NCBI GenBank assembly: GCA_000310025.1
Contig: FN649003.1
Coordinates: 26,111-90,110 of the forward strand
Length of the DNA stretch: 64,000 nt
Direction: 5' to 3'
From: Ectocarpus siliculosus
Lineage: Eukaryota > Sar > Phaeophyceae > Ectocarpales > Ectocarpaceae
This document shows, piece by piece, positions 44,436 to 57,500 of this stretch. How positions within the stretch are numbered: position 1 is the stretch's first letter; the number at the start of each line of letters is the position of its first letter. The notes under the pieces are model-generated. The model made no database searches, had not been told where the DNA came from, and saw only the letters and a program-made list of their open reading frames with translations. Made by a program: the position numbers and the translations under genes.

Positions 44436-44834
44436 TCATTTAACGGTGGTTGACGAATGGAATAACAGCACATGGCGAGCTATATCACGAGCTGCGACCT
44501 CTGTTTTGCGACCAAATTGATGCACCATTCTTCGCTGAGCGTGCCTGTTGCAGAAGCCATGCCTGCTGCCGTCCATGCCGAAACCCGGACGCTTGCTACA
44601 CCCTCGATGGCCGCACCTCTTGTCAACGTTGACCATACCCTGCTTGCGGTGCTTCGGGCAGAACTTGGCCTTCTTGCGGGGAGCTTTGCCATACGATGGC
44701 GGTGTTGTGCAGCCGGTCTCCTGGCAGCACCGACGTTGATCCTGTCCATTGCGTCCGGCCATCGCAGGCGTTGACTGCGGAAACGAACGGTTCAAACCAT
44801 TTCCGACCAGAATCCACAATCCAGTGTTAATCAC
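44436..44834 (-). CDS. EsV-1-7 repeat protein, copy A
   Basis: EsV-1-7 repeats have the spacing C-x4-C-x16-C-x2-H and are thought to bind metal. The Ectocarpus regulator IMM belongs to this family. Two repeats are visible on the minus strand: CQETGC with 16 residues to C and PKH, then CGHRGC with its C-NR-H. They are linked by KQGMVNVDKR. The tail KTEVAARDIARHVL is shared with the array at 59.7-60.8 kb. A GTAAGT donor at 44418-44413 suggests a further 3' exon; reaching it needs a different frame from the ORF, which stops at 44436. A CAG acceptor-like site near 44780 means Met at 44834 may be intronic and the start internal or upstream. Function is unknown. Confidence 0.75.
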   Translation of the reverse strand: MINTGLWILVGNGLNRSFPQSTPAMAGRNGQDQRRCCQETGCTTPPSYGKAPRKKAKFCPKHRKQGMVNVDKRCGHRGCSKRPGFGMDGSRHGFCNRHAQRRMVHQFGRKTEVAARDIARHVLLFHSSTTVK

Positions 44835-47800
44835 GTCTCACTCTGAGTAAGCTTGCGAGCGATATCGACCATTAGCAAGCGAATATCAAACGCAAAAAGG
44901 TAGAACCAGATATGTTGCCCTGTCTCCTTACTACCGTACATTTCTCAGACCTGTAATGAAAAGGCGATTTCTCGGGATGGCGCTAGCCCTTGGTTTTCCA
45001 CCACCAATGCCAAAAATACCGTGCTTCGTCCAAGTCACGCGTCCCATCGCCCAAACTAGAGAGAGCCCGTTAAATGGTGTGTTGGCGTCCTACGTGAGAA
45101 CCACAATGAAACAACTGACTGGCTGTTATTATCCTGCTTTGGGGCCAGCTAGTATAGTTGTATTCGTTTCCTGACCCAACCTGTCCACCGTACGTCATGC
45201 GTTCTTTCAAACTCGCCGGGAAAATGGTCGCATCGAATTTGTGTGCGACCCGGCCTCCCTTCTCCAATTCCACTCGAAGCATACATTGATTGCTCTGTTC
45301 AATTTTGTCTGTACAGTACAACGTGTGTGTTCGCATGGACCGACGGCCGCTCGAAATGAGATACAGACGTGGCTTCGTGCTGCGAGTCCGGCATCAGGTA
45401 GAGCGGCCATCGTCCACCGTAGACGGGGGCAATGTGATTTCAAGCACGTTGTCATGTGGCTTCTTGGGGCACGCTCACCATAGGAATCAACCTGAAATCG
45501 TGATCCTTCAACCTGCTGCTGGCATGGAGAAGTTTCTCGGCTACGAGCAGTCAAACGAGTGCTACTCTTAACCATGTTTGCATGTACCTCCATCACGATC
45601 TACCCAAGCACACTCAACTTCCAAGCATTCAAACTAGTTGCGTACGCCGCCCAAACCAACGCCAACATAAAACGGAAATACACACCAGAGCTGCCAGCGT
45701 GGAAATAAATTCTCTGAATTGTTGCATGGATGCTACCAGCCGTGCATTACTGTCTAGCAGGCAGCCACCTGCCGAGCTTATGCATGCCACCCCACTACCC
45801 TAGCATTGTCACCGATCAGTGTCATCAGAAACGAGAATGCTTGAGTGAAGTGCTTAACCAAGCTAGCACTGCATGCACAGAGGAACCGCACCACGACTAA
45901 ACGTTGACATGATAGACTGGAGGACCAAATACTCAATGAAACTCACCGTCTTAGGTGCTGCCGCCCCCCCACCGCCCCCGCTTCCGTTCTCTGCTCCCGG
46001 CTTGGAGGCCTTCCGTGGGCGCTTGGATGGCTCTCTTGTAGGACTGACAATCGAGTACGAAATTTAACGCGGGCGAGGGCCAACAACAAACCGGGGGATA
46101 AAACCCACAGGTCATTGTACAAGTGCAATCGAGCTAGAACACCTTATGTTCGGAGGTTGTGCTACGTGTCGTTCTCCATTCACTTGCTTCGGTCCGGTCC
46201 AAACGGACTGCGTGTAGATATGAGGTTCTGCCATATTTTGTGTGCCGCCTCACACGATCAGGGATACGGGTTTAGCCACGATCTACGATGATGACGATAC
46301 CGAAACCTAAGAAACTGCACCGAGATCGCGTTTCAATTGAGATGTCGCGTCGATGTCGAGAAATCAGCTGCCCAAGGGTTGCCATGAGTCGTCTGAAAAA
46401 ACGGGAGGGGAATATGTTGGACGGCATAGAAGATAGTGAACCCAGGCGTCGGACTCAAGTGTTATTGAGAAACCATCGACCGGGTTGCGCGCAGCCGCTG
46501 ATTAATGCCTAGACGCAGCGCTCAGCTGAGCAACAATCGCTGAAACACTTTCGAATATGCGGGTTCCTGTGAGGCATGTTTGTATGATATTTTGTACGGC
46601 ACAGAGCAGATAGCATCATACAGAGACCACCACGAGTTTCAGAAATCGCATCCGACACCACACACATAGGGATACCGGCTGACAGGCGCCGATTGTGTGT
46701 CAATAAGTGGTCCATGTGCGTGTTCCCCTAACGTAAGGTCCCACAGACGAACGTCAAAAGCTGAACAACGTCCCGGGTCTGTTTTCACCACTCACTGGTT
46801 GGGCTCTACGATGTAATATTTTCCGGGGTGTTGCAGCGACCTCATCACCTCATCCCCAGAGTGTGCCAACGGCGACTACGGACACTCTCTGGTTCACTTG
46901 GGTGCGCGCAATGAGCGTGTCGGCGTAATTTAATTGTACTCTCGAGCGATGGGGGCAAAGTGCTCTTGGTTCCGCAGTCTCTGGTGTTGGCTGCTATAGG
47001 TTTGTGTCAACGTTTGTATCAGCTTGGGGCAGAGACAACGCGTTTCATTACCTTGAGTGTTGGACACAAGAGGTTATGGGTAGAGGTCCGAGTGATCGTT
47101 CAGGTGATCAGAACAACAACAGCCGCGGGCAACAACAGAACAACAACAAACCAGGTGCAGTCCCCCATCTCCAATGATACTGTACCAACCCAGTAAGAAC
47201 GAGAAGGGAGGGATCTAAGAACCGTAGGTTGACAAAAGGCAGCAGGGGATTTGCCTTGGGGGGGCACATAGTCCGAGAAATATGGAACGAAGGAAACGAC
47301 TTATGAAAACGAGCGCGTTACGGCCACCCAGGGAACAAAAAAACGTGCACGCGCACAACAAGGGCGCGCCCCGTCGGCTGTGTATTGACTGAGCTGATTG
47401 CCATACTTCGTCCGCACCAAGCAGCTCCTCAACCAAGAGGAAACCCTAGAGCGCTATCTGGTCTGCGGGCTCCGATGACCATGTCAATGGCACGCAGCCT
47501 GCGTTACACACAGACGAGAACGAGTTCTACCATGCACCCGCAACTCCCACGAGTGTAGTCCATAGCAGGTTGCTGCGTCTGTACCGCAGCGGCAGGCTGG
47601 TGTATAGGTGTATGGCGGTGTGTGCGCTGTCACCACACATATATAGAGTTGCGAGATGCGATTTGTACAGGGTGCTTCGTATCGTGTTCCGAGATGTGAG
47701 AATTCTTTCCCCACCTGAGAATGATCGCGTTTTCCTCTGGTGCATTTCGAACGGAGGTGCTACATGTTGCAGTCTAAAACGAGGTAGCCCCCTGTACGAG

Positions 47801-47880
47801 ATAGCCGACACGCCGCTTTGCAGGCTGTACAAAGTTATGGCGGAAGTCGACACAATGAGGAAACAAACTTGCCTAGACGC
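44835..47880. other. Region unique to duplication copy A, no gene seen
   Basis: Short ORFs only. A plus ORF at 47570-47923 (117 codons) and a minus ORF at 45596-45207 are open by length but have no domain. A CAA/CAG-rich stretch lies at 47113-47155. Confidence 0.4.
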
Positions 47881-48195
47881 GAGTCCAAATATGTCGGTTG
47901 TAACATTTTGGGAAATGAAGTGATACTGGTTTTAGCTAAATAGTAGAAACAACACAGAAGAGTACAACGTTTGATTGACTCTTGACACAATTACAAGTAT
48001 TTCACAGTACTACCGTTCACCTTTCAGCGTAGTTGGGTCGCCTTCTGCCACTTGCGCGGACGCTGTACCGGCGGGGGGGGTTGGCCGTACCCCCGATCGT
48101 ACGCTTGCCTCGCCTTGCCTGAGGGACTCATACGAAAAGTGAAAAAGATACGCTTGCCTCGTTGATGACGAAAATACCGTATCTGAACGACGACC

Positions 48196-48426
48196 TTGAT
48201 GCTTGACCCAAAAATTCGAAACCCACCTAAACAACAAGAACTACATCCAGCTTTTCCAGCATCTGATCATACAAAGGTTGCCGTATCAACACCGTTGGTT
48301 GGTGCGGAACGGGCAAACTGTTATTTATCCCTGAGTACCGAGACAATCCCCAGACAGTCACAAACAATCAAATTCAAGCAGCTGAGCGAACCCTCTCCAA
48401 GCGGTGTATCGGGTTCAACGGAATGA
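48196..48426 (+). other. Conserved segment in both duplication copies, strand unclear
   Basis: On the plus strand it contains ASDHTKVAVSTPLVGAERAN. Copy B at about 61309-61400 reads SDHAEVDVLSTTPLVGAERA, so the plus-strand peptide is partly conserved. On minus, copy B is also open (FARSAPTSGVVDSTSTSAW) whereas copy A has a stop. It may belong to the alanine-rich gene or to a separate plus-strand gene. Confidence 0.3.
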
Positions 48427-49371
48427 ACAAAACGAGGGACGTCGGGTAGCACAGAGTTGGCCATCGTTGTATCGAGGAAATACGCCGCATTCAACGCCGG
48501 TCGTGCCGACGATGGTACAAGTCGGTAAGAGTCGGCACTTGAGCATAATTCGTCCTGTCTGGTAGCGGTTTTTGGTGGTGCGACAAACGATAAATTTTTC
48601 TACTTCACATATAGATACGCAATGTCGTGAGAACTAGCCTACCTCATCTTCGTGCAGCCCTTCCAGTTCATGGTGCCCCATCTCTTTCTGGCCGTCCTCC
48701 TCGCCGCGCTCTTTCTCCTCTTCCATTTGTTCTCCAACACCATTCCCAGGAGCGGTCTGCCAACAACATCATTCCACAAAAAGGCGGCAACATTTTGTGT
48801 GCTACCAAAAAGGTGAGATACTACGTGCCCCAAATCTGGGGAGTACACGGAAAGTCAATACATTTTGCATGGCAAAACTCGATTCTCGAAAACCTTCACA
48901 GGGCTGCAACCGCTGTAACGGCTGCGTGCGACACGTCAAACAGGGGCGGCCTGGATCAGCAACTCCTCCGTCATGGCCAAGTAGGTGGCGATAGAGCGAC
49001 AGAGAGCCGCTACGACCTACTTCGAAGCACATCAAACACGAATCAAAAACATTCTGACAGTCGTAAGCCGGTGTGAGTGGTAGCACGTCTTGCGCCAAAC
49101 GGGCACCAACGGACTTGTACTATTCGGTGATACAGTTGTTGATGTTGTGGTCGTCTCGGTGTTGTTGTTGCCCCTCTACTGCAGTCACCTTCGTGCGTTG
49201 GGACACCATCGTAGTCAATACCATGAACTCCAGATGAAGCTTCGCATTCGCAAATCAGCACCGTGGAGACTTTGAGCAGGTACGTTGGTCGTCGAGACAA
49301 CCAGCGAAACTCTAGCCCGAATCGAAATGAATCCACATAATGACAACAGCGCTAGACCCTGAGATACCTAC

Positions 49372-50727
49372 CTCGGCTTCCTCTTGCCTCTCCTGATCAG
49401 TGCTTGCAACATCTGGAACTACATCGCCGTAGGGTGATGATCGGTTTTCCTCTCCTGCAAGTTCGGTGTCCTGTAGTGTGTTCTGCTCCTCCTTATCCTC
49501 TTCTGACATGTCTGACTCGCAGGTCTTCACGGGGAAGTACGGCAGGTGCGAACGGGATCAACACGAGAGAAAAGAGGAGTGATTCAGGCAGCAGGCCTGT
49601 GAGGATTTTCCACGCTTTGTGCCCCGATTCCCTTGCCATTCGTGAGTGGAACATGAGGGATGCCGAGCTATGCGACAATACATGCGGCCGAACTGTCCCA
49701 TCTTCTGCATTGGCAGGCAAGGCTCACCTTGACGGCCACCGAAAAATCGCCGATCTCAGGTTCCGAACCAGCAGGTGAAATCGAGCCTGTTTGCCGCATG
49801 ACACGTTTTGCCGAAAGTAAGGCACCGTACTTCGAATGTGGTGGAGGTTCGAAAAGAGATCACATGTAGGTGGCACGACAGAAGCAGCGGGCAGCATAGA
49901 GCATGGATGGTCATCACCAGTGGACCGTCGACGACCTCCCCTACCCTCTCGTCCGTTTGCCGTCCCCATTCTTACCAGAATCGTTGCTTCCGCTAATGTC
50001 CCCACTTGACATTCTCCTGAACGAGGTCAACGAATCAACATGAACAGTTATTTAAGAGGTACAATGGGCAAACAAAGAGCAGGGCAGGGGACGCGCGCCG
50101 TGAGCTCATTACCCCAGTGGCAAATCTTTGGAAAACCTTGTCGTAGCCATCGAAACACACTTCAAACGCTCTGCACGAAAAATCGACAAGCGTAGATAAA
50201 AGCGGACAGCCGTGTAGTGCAGTACGAACGAACACCAAGCGTTCTGCAGCTCAAACGGGTTAGTAAATTATGTACCTGTCCCTAAAGACCGGCAGGTCCA
50301 TTTCCACTTTTATGGCCGCTGTTGCTGCAGCTTTGGCCGCCTCTGTTGCCTCGACTGACGCCTTTGCTGTTGCTGATGTTGCGGCAGCGGCTGCCTGTGC
50401 TGCTTGTGCTGCCGACATCGTCGCCGCCGCAGCTGTGTTGGCCGCCACCTCTGCTGCCTGGGCCGCCTTCAGCACCGTCAGTGCCGCCGTTTTCGCCATG
50501 CTCGCTGCTTGTGACACCCGTCTTGCAGTTGCTTGAGACAGAGACAGGGTACCAACGCCGGTCGTGCGAGCCACGATATCTTCATTGACGGCCTGAAGGC
50601 TGGAAAACGCGAGTCTAAGATTCTCTGAAGTGTCTGCCAGTCGTTCTCTGGCCGTCGCCATATCGCGTGGCGCTGCCTGTGGCGAAGGCGATGCAGAGGG
50701 ACGGGGTTGTAACCATTGCTTGGACAT
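49372..50727 (-). CDS. Alanine-rich helical protein, copy A (5' four exons)
   Basis: Unknown family. Exons on minus: 50727-50276, 50016-49976, 49786-49728 and 49524-49372, joined at GT-AG sites in phases 2, 1, 0. Exon 1 encodes a short Pro/Ser-rich lead, then a long helix-forming stretch (RDMATARERLADTSENLRLA onward) that becomes strongly Ala-rich with TAKASVEATEAAKAA, and ends PVFRDR. Exons 2-3 are short and Ser/Gly-rich. Exon 4 is acidic (TCESDMSEEDKEEQNTLQDT). The paralogue at 63.6 kb has the same four exons and phases. Exon 1 differences are mostly conservative (Q/E, D/E, R/K, I/V), which suggests protein-level constraint. Further 3' exons probably exist toward 48.0 kb (an acidic segment near 48640-48760) but I cannot place them. 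No signal peptide or membrane segment. Confidence 0.6.
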
Positions 50728-50730
50728 GCT

Positions 50731-52470
50731 TCTATCGCCAAGGTGCCTAGGTCGATAGCGCGGGTACTACTAGTGTTTGCCACACGTAGGCCGAGTAACT
50801 GGTGGGTCTAGAGAGAGAGGCCGGCCCTACGCAGACCAGAGAAATTGTCGTTTCCACGGGGGGGGAGTGTTCATGGAATGGGGGCCGTCACAACTTCGGC
50901 TCGTGTGGCGAGGGAAAGAAGTCTTCGATAATGGCTCAAACCAATCCTGAATTCGCCTCCTGTTCTCGCGCAATATGTCGAATCTGCCGGTACACGACGA
51001 CATTCACAATAACACGAACATTTTGTACCAAACGATGAACGCCTGCCGACATTGAGTAAATTGTCGGTGGAACTCTGTTGGCATAGTGCTGGCGAGGTGT
51101 GTGACCCACGTTCGGCCCTTGTTTCTCAGGGTGCCGTCATGAAACCAACTAGAGAGCACTGAGGCGTCCAACATACCTTCGCATGCGTTCGGAAAATAGC
51201 GCGAGTGCTTGCGCGTTGCAGATGGTAGCAGCATGAGTGTGCTCGGGAGACATCGTTCGTCCGGTATGCTGAAAGAACGCGAGTGTTCATCACAACCTGA
51301 AGGCCCTTCGCCTCTTGGACAACAAAGCAAACCAACACGACAGGTTAGAGATCTTCCTGAAAGAAGCATCGGACGGCGCCAGGTGTACTCAGGGCCTGCC
51401 CTGGCCTTCCAGGTATTCCGTGCTGCACGGGAGGGGACGGGTGATTCGAGGGATCGTTGTTTTCCCTTTTTGTGAGCTCTACAGAGGCACAAGCTTGCTC
51501 CATAGGGTGATGTCCGCCACATATGGTGGGTTTAGTCTTGGGTAGTTCCCATCATGCAGAGGAGGATAGCGGTTCCGGGTCCGACCGCTGTGAGCCAGTT
51601 TCAGTTGCCTTACATCGGGCAACCGCCTTCTTCAAACCGCCTTACCCCGGGTCTCAACAGCAGTGTACAACGATCAAGGGTACGGGTATGCACACTTTTG
51701 TGGTATTTTTGGCTGTGACCTGTACTGCAAATCTCCTCTGGGAAGCAGCAGCACTGGTGCACTGACATGGTTGACTACGCCATGATTTCGCCGGTGAGGC
51801 TCTACTCTAGAAAAACCAGGTCTAAGACATAATGTATGTGCATTGTGCCGGTTGCCCCGGCAGTCTAGTTGGTATCCTCGCAACCCTCTAGTGGCAAGGC
51901 CAGAGGTTCGAAAAATCCGCGTAAGCGAGAGTTTCTTCAAAGTGATTTGTTGTTCTCTCGCTTCCGTTCCTGAATGTGGAAAGCACTAGGTTGTGCGTAC
52001 ACTCTGGGGGCAAGAGAGTGCTGCACTCTTCTCGCGGTAAGCACCGCAGGAGGGGAGGGTAGGGAGCCTCACAGAGAGGAACCCTTCTGTGTGACCACGG
52101 ATTGTCCCCAACCCGGCAGGTGAGCGTTGCAGCTGCAGTGGTCCCGATATATCGCGGTGTACATATGCGTATTGAGACGCAAAGCTACCGCGTAATATCG
52201 GGACCCGCGCTCTGGGAGAAGGTCCCTGAATAGTAATTCAGTATCTAGCAGGCTAGGTTGTTGTGCCAAGGAATTGCTTACGCGATACCAGCATGTCAAG
52301 AACCGCGCTATTTCTGGACCGCGATGTAAATTGGGATTCACGACTACAACCACGACTAGCAACGACCACGGGGCGGGAGGGGTGCAACAGACGGACGAGA
52401 CGGCGAGGGAAGAAAGTACACAAGAAGAGGCGGACCGAGTGGGGCGACATGCTGTGCCAAATTGAACCCC
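50731..52470. other. Intergenic; several unassigned ORFs
   Basis: A minus ORF (51522-51004, 172 codons) and overlapping plus ORFs (51209-51545) compete for the same DNA. None has a recognisable domain. A tRNA-like stretch lies at 51852-51915. Confidence 0.35.
51852..51915 (+). repeat. tRNA-like sequence (possible pol III remnant)
   Basis: GGCAGTCTAGTTGGTATCC resembles a D arm/A box and GAGGTTCGAAA a T arm/B box at tRNA-like distance. I could not form a complete acceptor stem, so it is probably a tRNA-derived remnant. Confidence 0.3.
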
Positions 52471-52479
52471 CTCACTGAC

Positions 52480-54690
52480 TAATCCCCTACCCCCGTCACT
52501 GCACCATCGCACCAACCCCCAACGAGCGATGACATGCCTTTGCTGTCTCGGGTAGCCCGTTCGTATACCGCTACGGTAGTTGCTCTGGCGTGTCTTTCTC
52601 GTTGTCGTTCTCTCTTTTCCTCCTGCTGCTTCCTCTTTCTCTTCAAATTATTTTTATTTCTATTTTTCTCTTTGCTCCAGGCACGGTTACGTTGCATAAC
52701 GTGTGAGGGTGCTGGACTATCTGTCGTTTGACCTGCGGGCCCTTCTGGTCCATTTTATTGTAGTATACTGTTTGTTGGCAATAGCTTTTATTGCAGAGCG
52801 GCCCGGTAGGGGTGTTTTTTGTTTAAAAAGAAAATGCTGTTTTGAAGGGATCGTGATGTACGTATGTATGCGCGAAAAAACGCAAAAAATGACTGAGGGG
52901 GAAAAAGGGGGGCATGCATGTCTGTCTCTCTGTCTGTGACCAAGCTCGATAAATACCCAGCAGACTGGAGCCCATGTCACCATCTAGGCACCAAATTCCA
53001 ATCTAAGAATTGCGCTCAACAAGTAATATCTTGCCCGAGCTTTCCTAACTGCTACCTTTTCAATCCGTAGTCGGTGCGTCGAGTTACGAAGGCATCTGCG
53101 CCGAACTTGAAGTTGGGAAGCGGGCGTCCCCGCCCAAAAACCGAGGCAGGCGTGTTTTTTTTTGCTGCTGCAGTTGCGTGCTCAGCAGCTACTGCCGCTG
53201 CTGTGGCAAGACACACTCTACACAGAGGCAGGGGACATGGACAAAGGGGGCGGGACACACACACACACCACCGGGAGAGCGAGGCGTGAGGAGAGATGAA
53301 GACGCGTTTTGTTGTGTTGGTGTGCGTTTTGACCAGCAGCAGCAGCAGCAGAAGCGTTTTGTTGTCATGAGCGAGAGAAAGGACAGAGAAGAGGCACACC
53401 AACACGCTGCCAGACACCGCCATTGATGATGCATGCATTGCTGCAAACCTCGGTATACTTCTGTGCGAGGGCCTAGCGTGCCACCTGTGCCACCTGTGCC
53501 TTCCGTGCACGTATGTTGTCTGGTCACCCGTCACACGCTTTTGAGCTGCCCCGGATCAAAGCTCGAAGCTATAACCAGAGAGAGGAAAAAATAGTTTTTT
53601 TTTTGCGCTAGCTGATGATAACATGCCCTCTTTTAGCTGATGATGAACACCACCAGAATGGTGTGCCGCCCCCCCTACTGGGGGCAGTTGGCTCCTGACC
53701 ACGGAAGGCTTCCGCGTCAGTTGGAGCAGTACGGACAATAGAAGATACTGAGTGGAGACGGGAACGGGTTTTTAATGTGAAGACAACAACAACAACAACA
53801 ACAATAACAACAACAACGACGACGACGACGACGACGACGACGATATCTTGCTGTTGTGGACTACAGCAGCCCTGTACAGGAGTACGAGGCGATGAAAAAA
53901 ATGTATTTAGATGCTACAGTAGTGCAACCCGGCACCTCCCAGATGTTTGCACAAGACTGAGGCTCACCAAGAAAGGTGGAGAGGGAGGCATGGCAGGGGT
54001 CGGGGTTCCGACTGCTCGTCCTCGATCTACCGGAGAACACCACGCCCAGACACCCCGTTGGTTAGGTTTGTGAAGAGCAGGTCATGCGCTTGCTTGGGAA
54101 CCACGTATGCCACAACAATCGACCGGTGTGTGAGACCAGACGTCGTCCCTTTTGCGGGGGCGCGGTGGCTGTTTCCTCCGAAAGGTCCGGGCGTCCGGGC
54201 TCTTGAAAAAGGGGCCAAAGAGGAGAGAGAAGGGAAAGAGGCGTATGAGCAAAACACGCCTCCTGGGGTGCTGGGTGGAATGTTGACCTCGGCCAATCAG
54301 TGTCTGGTATCCCGGCTCGTCAGGTGTCAGGTGTCAGGTGTCAGCCGTGCGAGAGTGCCTGAGTTGTCGCCACGTTGCGGTGATTCTTTCTACCTTAGAG
54401 CACCTCCGTATCAACTCAATGACACGTGCCAAAATTCAGCGACCTGGGTGCGGGAACTGACTTTGATTCGTTTCTTCGTCCTTTTTCGCCCCTTCATAAG
54501 TGGTCCTCTCTCTCTCTCTCTCTCTCTCTCTCCTTGGAACCAAAAGCGCTTACTACAGTACTTCAAATCGTACATCTCAGAGCACAATCGCAACGGCACA
54601 TATATACGCACTGACCCTACCTAGGCAACTCGGAGACAGTGACACGGCTTCCTTCCGTGTCTGCAGTACTACCGAGGGATAGGTGGACTA
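52480..54690 (+). repeat. Dispersed repeat family A, second long mosaic copy
   Basis: Contains the four blocks of the 36-38 kb copy but in another order: CACCATCGCACCAACCCCC and a pyrimidine run (52500-52690), TGACCTGCGGGCCC (52730), GACCACGGAAGG to GATACTGAGTGGAG and CAA units (53690-53842), CCGACTGCTCGTC to GACCTCGGCCAATCA (53950-54300), TACATCTCAGAGCACA (54565-54590). Insertions separate them. The (CT)n at 54509-54532 lies within. Confidence 0.55.
53783..53842 (+). repeat. (CAA)n(CGA)n microsatellite
   Basis: About ten CAA-type units followed by about ten CGA units, within the family A repeat. Confidence 0.9.
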
Positions 54691-57449
54691 CGACCGACCA
54701 TCCATGCGTGCACAGTAATATAGAGGGAATCCACGTGTTGTTGAAATGACGTGAAAGATTGACATTTCAGGAAGTTTTGACGTGAAGAGGTTGCGCCGCT
54801 TTTTTGGGGGCAAACTCTGACGGCGAAATTTTTGTGAGGAAGCGTCAAAATTAAATTTCACCCAAAGATAAAACGACGCGAAAAGATTGACGCTTCAAAC
54901 ATCGCCAGACTGTGGCTCACACACGCTTGCTCTGCTGCGGTCTGCTGTGCGCGGTCAGCAGCGAACACATTGGCCATGCCTATACTGATTGCTCCTAGCG
55001 GTCCTGCACCCACGCGTCTCGGCAGTTCTCACGGCGGCCAAGTGGCCAGACGCGCGTGTTCGGCGCGCGCGTTCGGTAGATGCGCCGTCGCGATTGCGCA
55101 CGGGCTTTCAGCAGCAAAAAGGGGCATAGGCAGGGGAGTGATTGGGGGAGTCTCGCCCACGAAGGCAGCACATGGAGAGGAGTAAGGGAGGGTACACGGA
55201 CTTTGCCAGTCAGTAGGTGCATTTCGCCCGCCCCCTCACGGGGTTCGGTGCTCTGCTGCCGCAGTGACATCGGTATATACACAGCAGTGCAGCGAGCAGC
55301 TGCCTTACTCATCAGCAACGAACGGCAGTTTGACGCCTGGGAAGTCGCAGTTTGACGCCTGGGAAAAGTCGCCGCGGCAAAGGAGGGAAGGTCGGCGGGA
55401 TGAGGCGAAGGGGTACACCTAGTCTCCTGGGAGCCTGGGGGTGTGAGTCTTCGCTTCGGAATGTCGACCCTGGGTGGCAGCCCGAACCAACCTTGAACTC
55501 TACCTCCACCATTTATTTTTTTTCACCTCTCACGTGTCAACGGGCACACGCGGTGCGAATTTTTTCCCGTCAAAACCCTCAACCGTCACTTTATGTTGGC
55601 GTCAATCCTCAAAGGTCAAAATTCCGCGTCAATCCATAGTGGATACCCTATAATGATACACAATTTTGGGGTTTGGGTCTGAGGTGGGGCACTGCTGTGA
55701 ACCAATCACCAATCACAGGCGAGGACGTGGTTCTACTGCGTAACAGGGATGGTTCTGCCATGTAGTTGGCCGGTTCCAAGGAATGCTTGTGGTCGACGTA
55801 TGTCGGTACTCGCGAGGTAGTCACGGGTTATAGGGTCGTTCTTATCGACTCGACCAATAAAACACGAAAAAAAAACGAAACCGTGTTTTGTTGAACACAT
55901 ATGGAGGCGTTTTTCCCCGAAAGCGTGAAAAGAAGGAGCCGGGTTTATTGGGGGCTTGCTACTTTAACGAATCCGTGTTTTTGACAGAAACATCGGACAA
56001 GCGCACCGCGGGCGCTGTAACATCACTGAAAACGCTAGAAAGACCTGCCAGACTCACGTCCAGGTCTGTTGTGTGGAGATGGACAAGCGGCAGAAGCGGC
56101 GTTCAGTCCGTTCTTGGCCCAAAACTAGGCATTGCGTGGTGCTCTCGTCTTCAACTGCTGCTGTTGGTGCTGTTTTTTTTTTCAATCACACATAGCAAAC
56201 ACGGAAACAGTAGAACGAGTACAGCAGCAGCACCAAGACCTCCAACGCGCTGATTCCTTCGGTTCGGCTGTCTATATGATACCATCTCCCGGCGCCGTGC
56301 TGCTTCGTGGGTATTGGGTGCTTGGATGCTGCTCAATAAAGTGTGTGAGAGACGTGTGCCACCTCACCAAAATGCCGATGGAAAAAATGCGGCGAGATGA
56401 TCTGTTTTTGGTCGGACGCATCAACATCAATCCAAGGCACCACGCAGCAGTAGAGCAACAGGGCCTCCGACAAGCCAATTCTTTCGAATTGGCCATCTAT
56501 ATGATGCTGGCCGTCAGCGCGGCTGCCGCCCTATGATTGTTGAGCTCGTCTACCTTTGGGCAGGTGGTAGTCAAAGATGGGAGTCGCAACCGTGAAAAAT
56601 GAGCTGGCAAACTGAAGAAATCGCAAGCAACACCAAGGTGGCGACACTCTGCCCTGCGCCTGTTGTTGCTGAAAACTGAAAACAGCAGGCCAGGTGGACG
56701 GAATCTTTCTAAGTGTGTTGTCCTCTGTGTCGGGTGCTGCTTGTTGCGCTTTCACCGCTGCTCTATGGTGAGCAATACCATGTCAACCTGTTGTGTGTCG
56801 AGTGTCGAGCAAAACGCGTATTCAGGGAAAGAAACGAACTCTTCGCGATGATATCACGATTAGAACAAGCGAAAAATAATCGGATCTTCTTTTTACCGTT
56901 CCGTGAAAAGAAGCTTTTCTTTGTCGTTGCGTTAACAACGACCCTTACCGATGCACGCAAGATGGAATCAAACGTGGTCCATGGTCTCTTGTTGCCCCCA
57001 CAGGTGCGCGCCTAATCAGCAAGGGCACCTATTGGAACTTAACGCTGCTCAACCCAATTTCATAGTGCTATCCAATTCTATGTTTTACGGGGTAGCAGAC
57101 GTCGTTAAACCTCCGTCTCTGCAGCCGTGATGGGGACCCTGTGCCGCATTCGCCACTGTTTTCGGGATATAGACTACATGTAGAGCGCGCCGTCACTCGA
57201 TCAAGAACTTGAGCCTCAAACACATTCCAAAATCAAAGAACGGGTGCTCAGTTCCGACGTGGTATTAAGAACAAGAACCCGCCTTTGTGGTGCACCAATG
57301 CGCCTACACGGCAGCTCACAAGACAAAAAAGCACTCAGGATGATCGGGGGTGACCCCAACGTCCGCAGTTAGTTTCAGATTCGGGGCGGGAGGGGGGGAG
57401 GCACCATCGGAAAAAATGATGGTACGCGCGGAGGAGGGCGTGAAGGAGT
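54691..57449. other. Intergenic; possible fragments of an unrecognised gene
   Basis: Plus-strand open stretches at 56132-56536 and 56713-57015 look partly protein-like. The first holds a degenerate internal repeat, LQRADSFGSAVYM and LRQANSFELAIYM, about 240 bp apart. The second contains VECRAKRVFRERNELFAMIS. I cannot connect them with splice sites or name a family. Confidence 0.3.
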
Positions 57450-57500
57450 GCGTACTCATGTTTTGCGCGCCTTAGCGGTTAGACCATTGACCACGCGTCC
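57450..57500 (+). repeat. Family B head fragment
   Basis: GTACTCATG, then TTAGCGGTTAGACCATTGAC and CACGCGTCC, matches the first 50 bp of family B copies at 30227 and 31772. The rest is absent. Confidence 0.55.

Larger units (their letters stand above)
43980..50730. repeat. Segmental duplication, copy A
   Basis: Blocks in the same order and orientation recur at 59370-63620: the EsV-1-7 locus with its 3' flank (44150-44840 against 59400-59900), a segment at 47880-48340 (against 60930-61400), one at 48640-48900 (61670-61890), and the alanine-rich gene (49370-50730 against 62310-63620). About 3 kb at 45-47.9 kb has no counterpart in copy B. Confidence 0.8.

Noticed and set aside
53052-53534. 160-codon minus ORF with Cys/Leu-rich stretches
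   Set aside because: Low-complexity translation of CAG and CA repeats, with several competing frames and no family resemblance.
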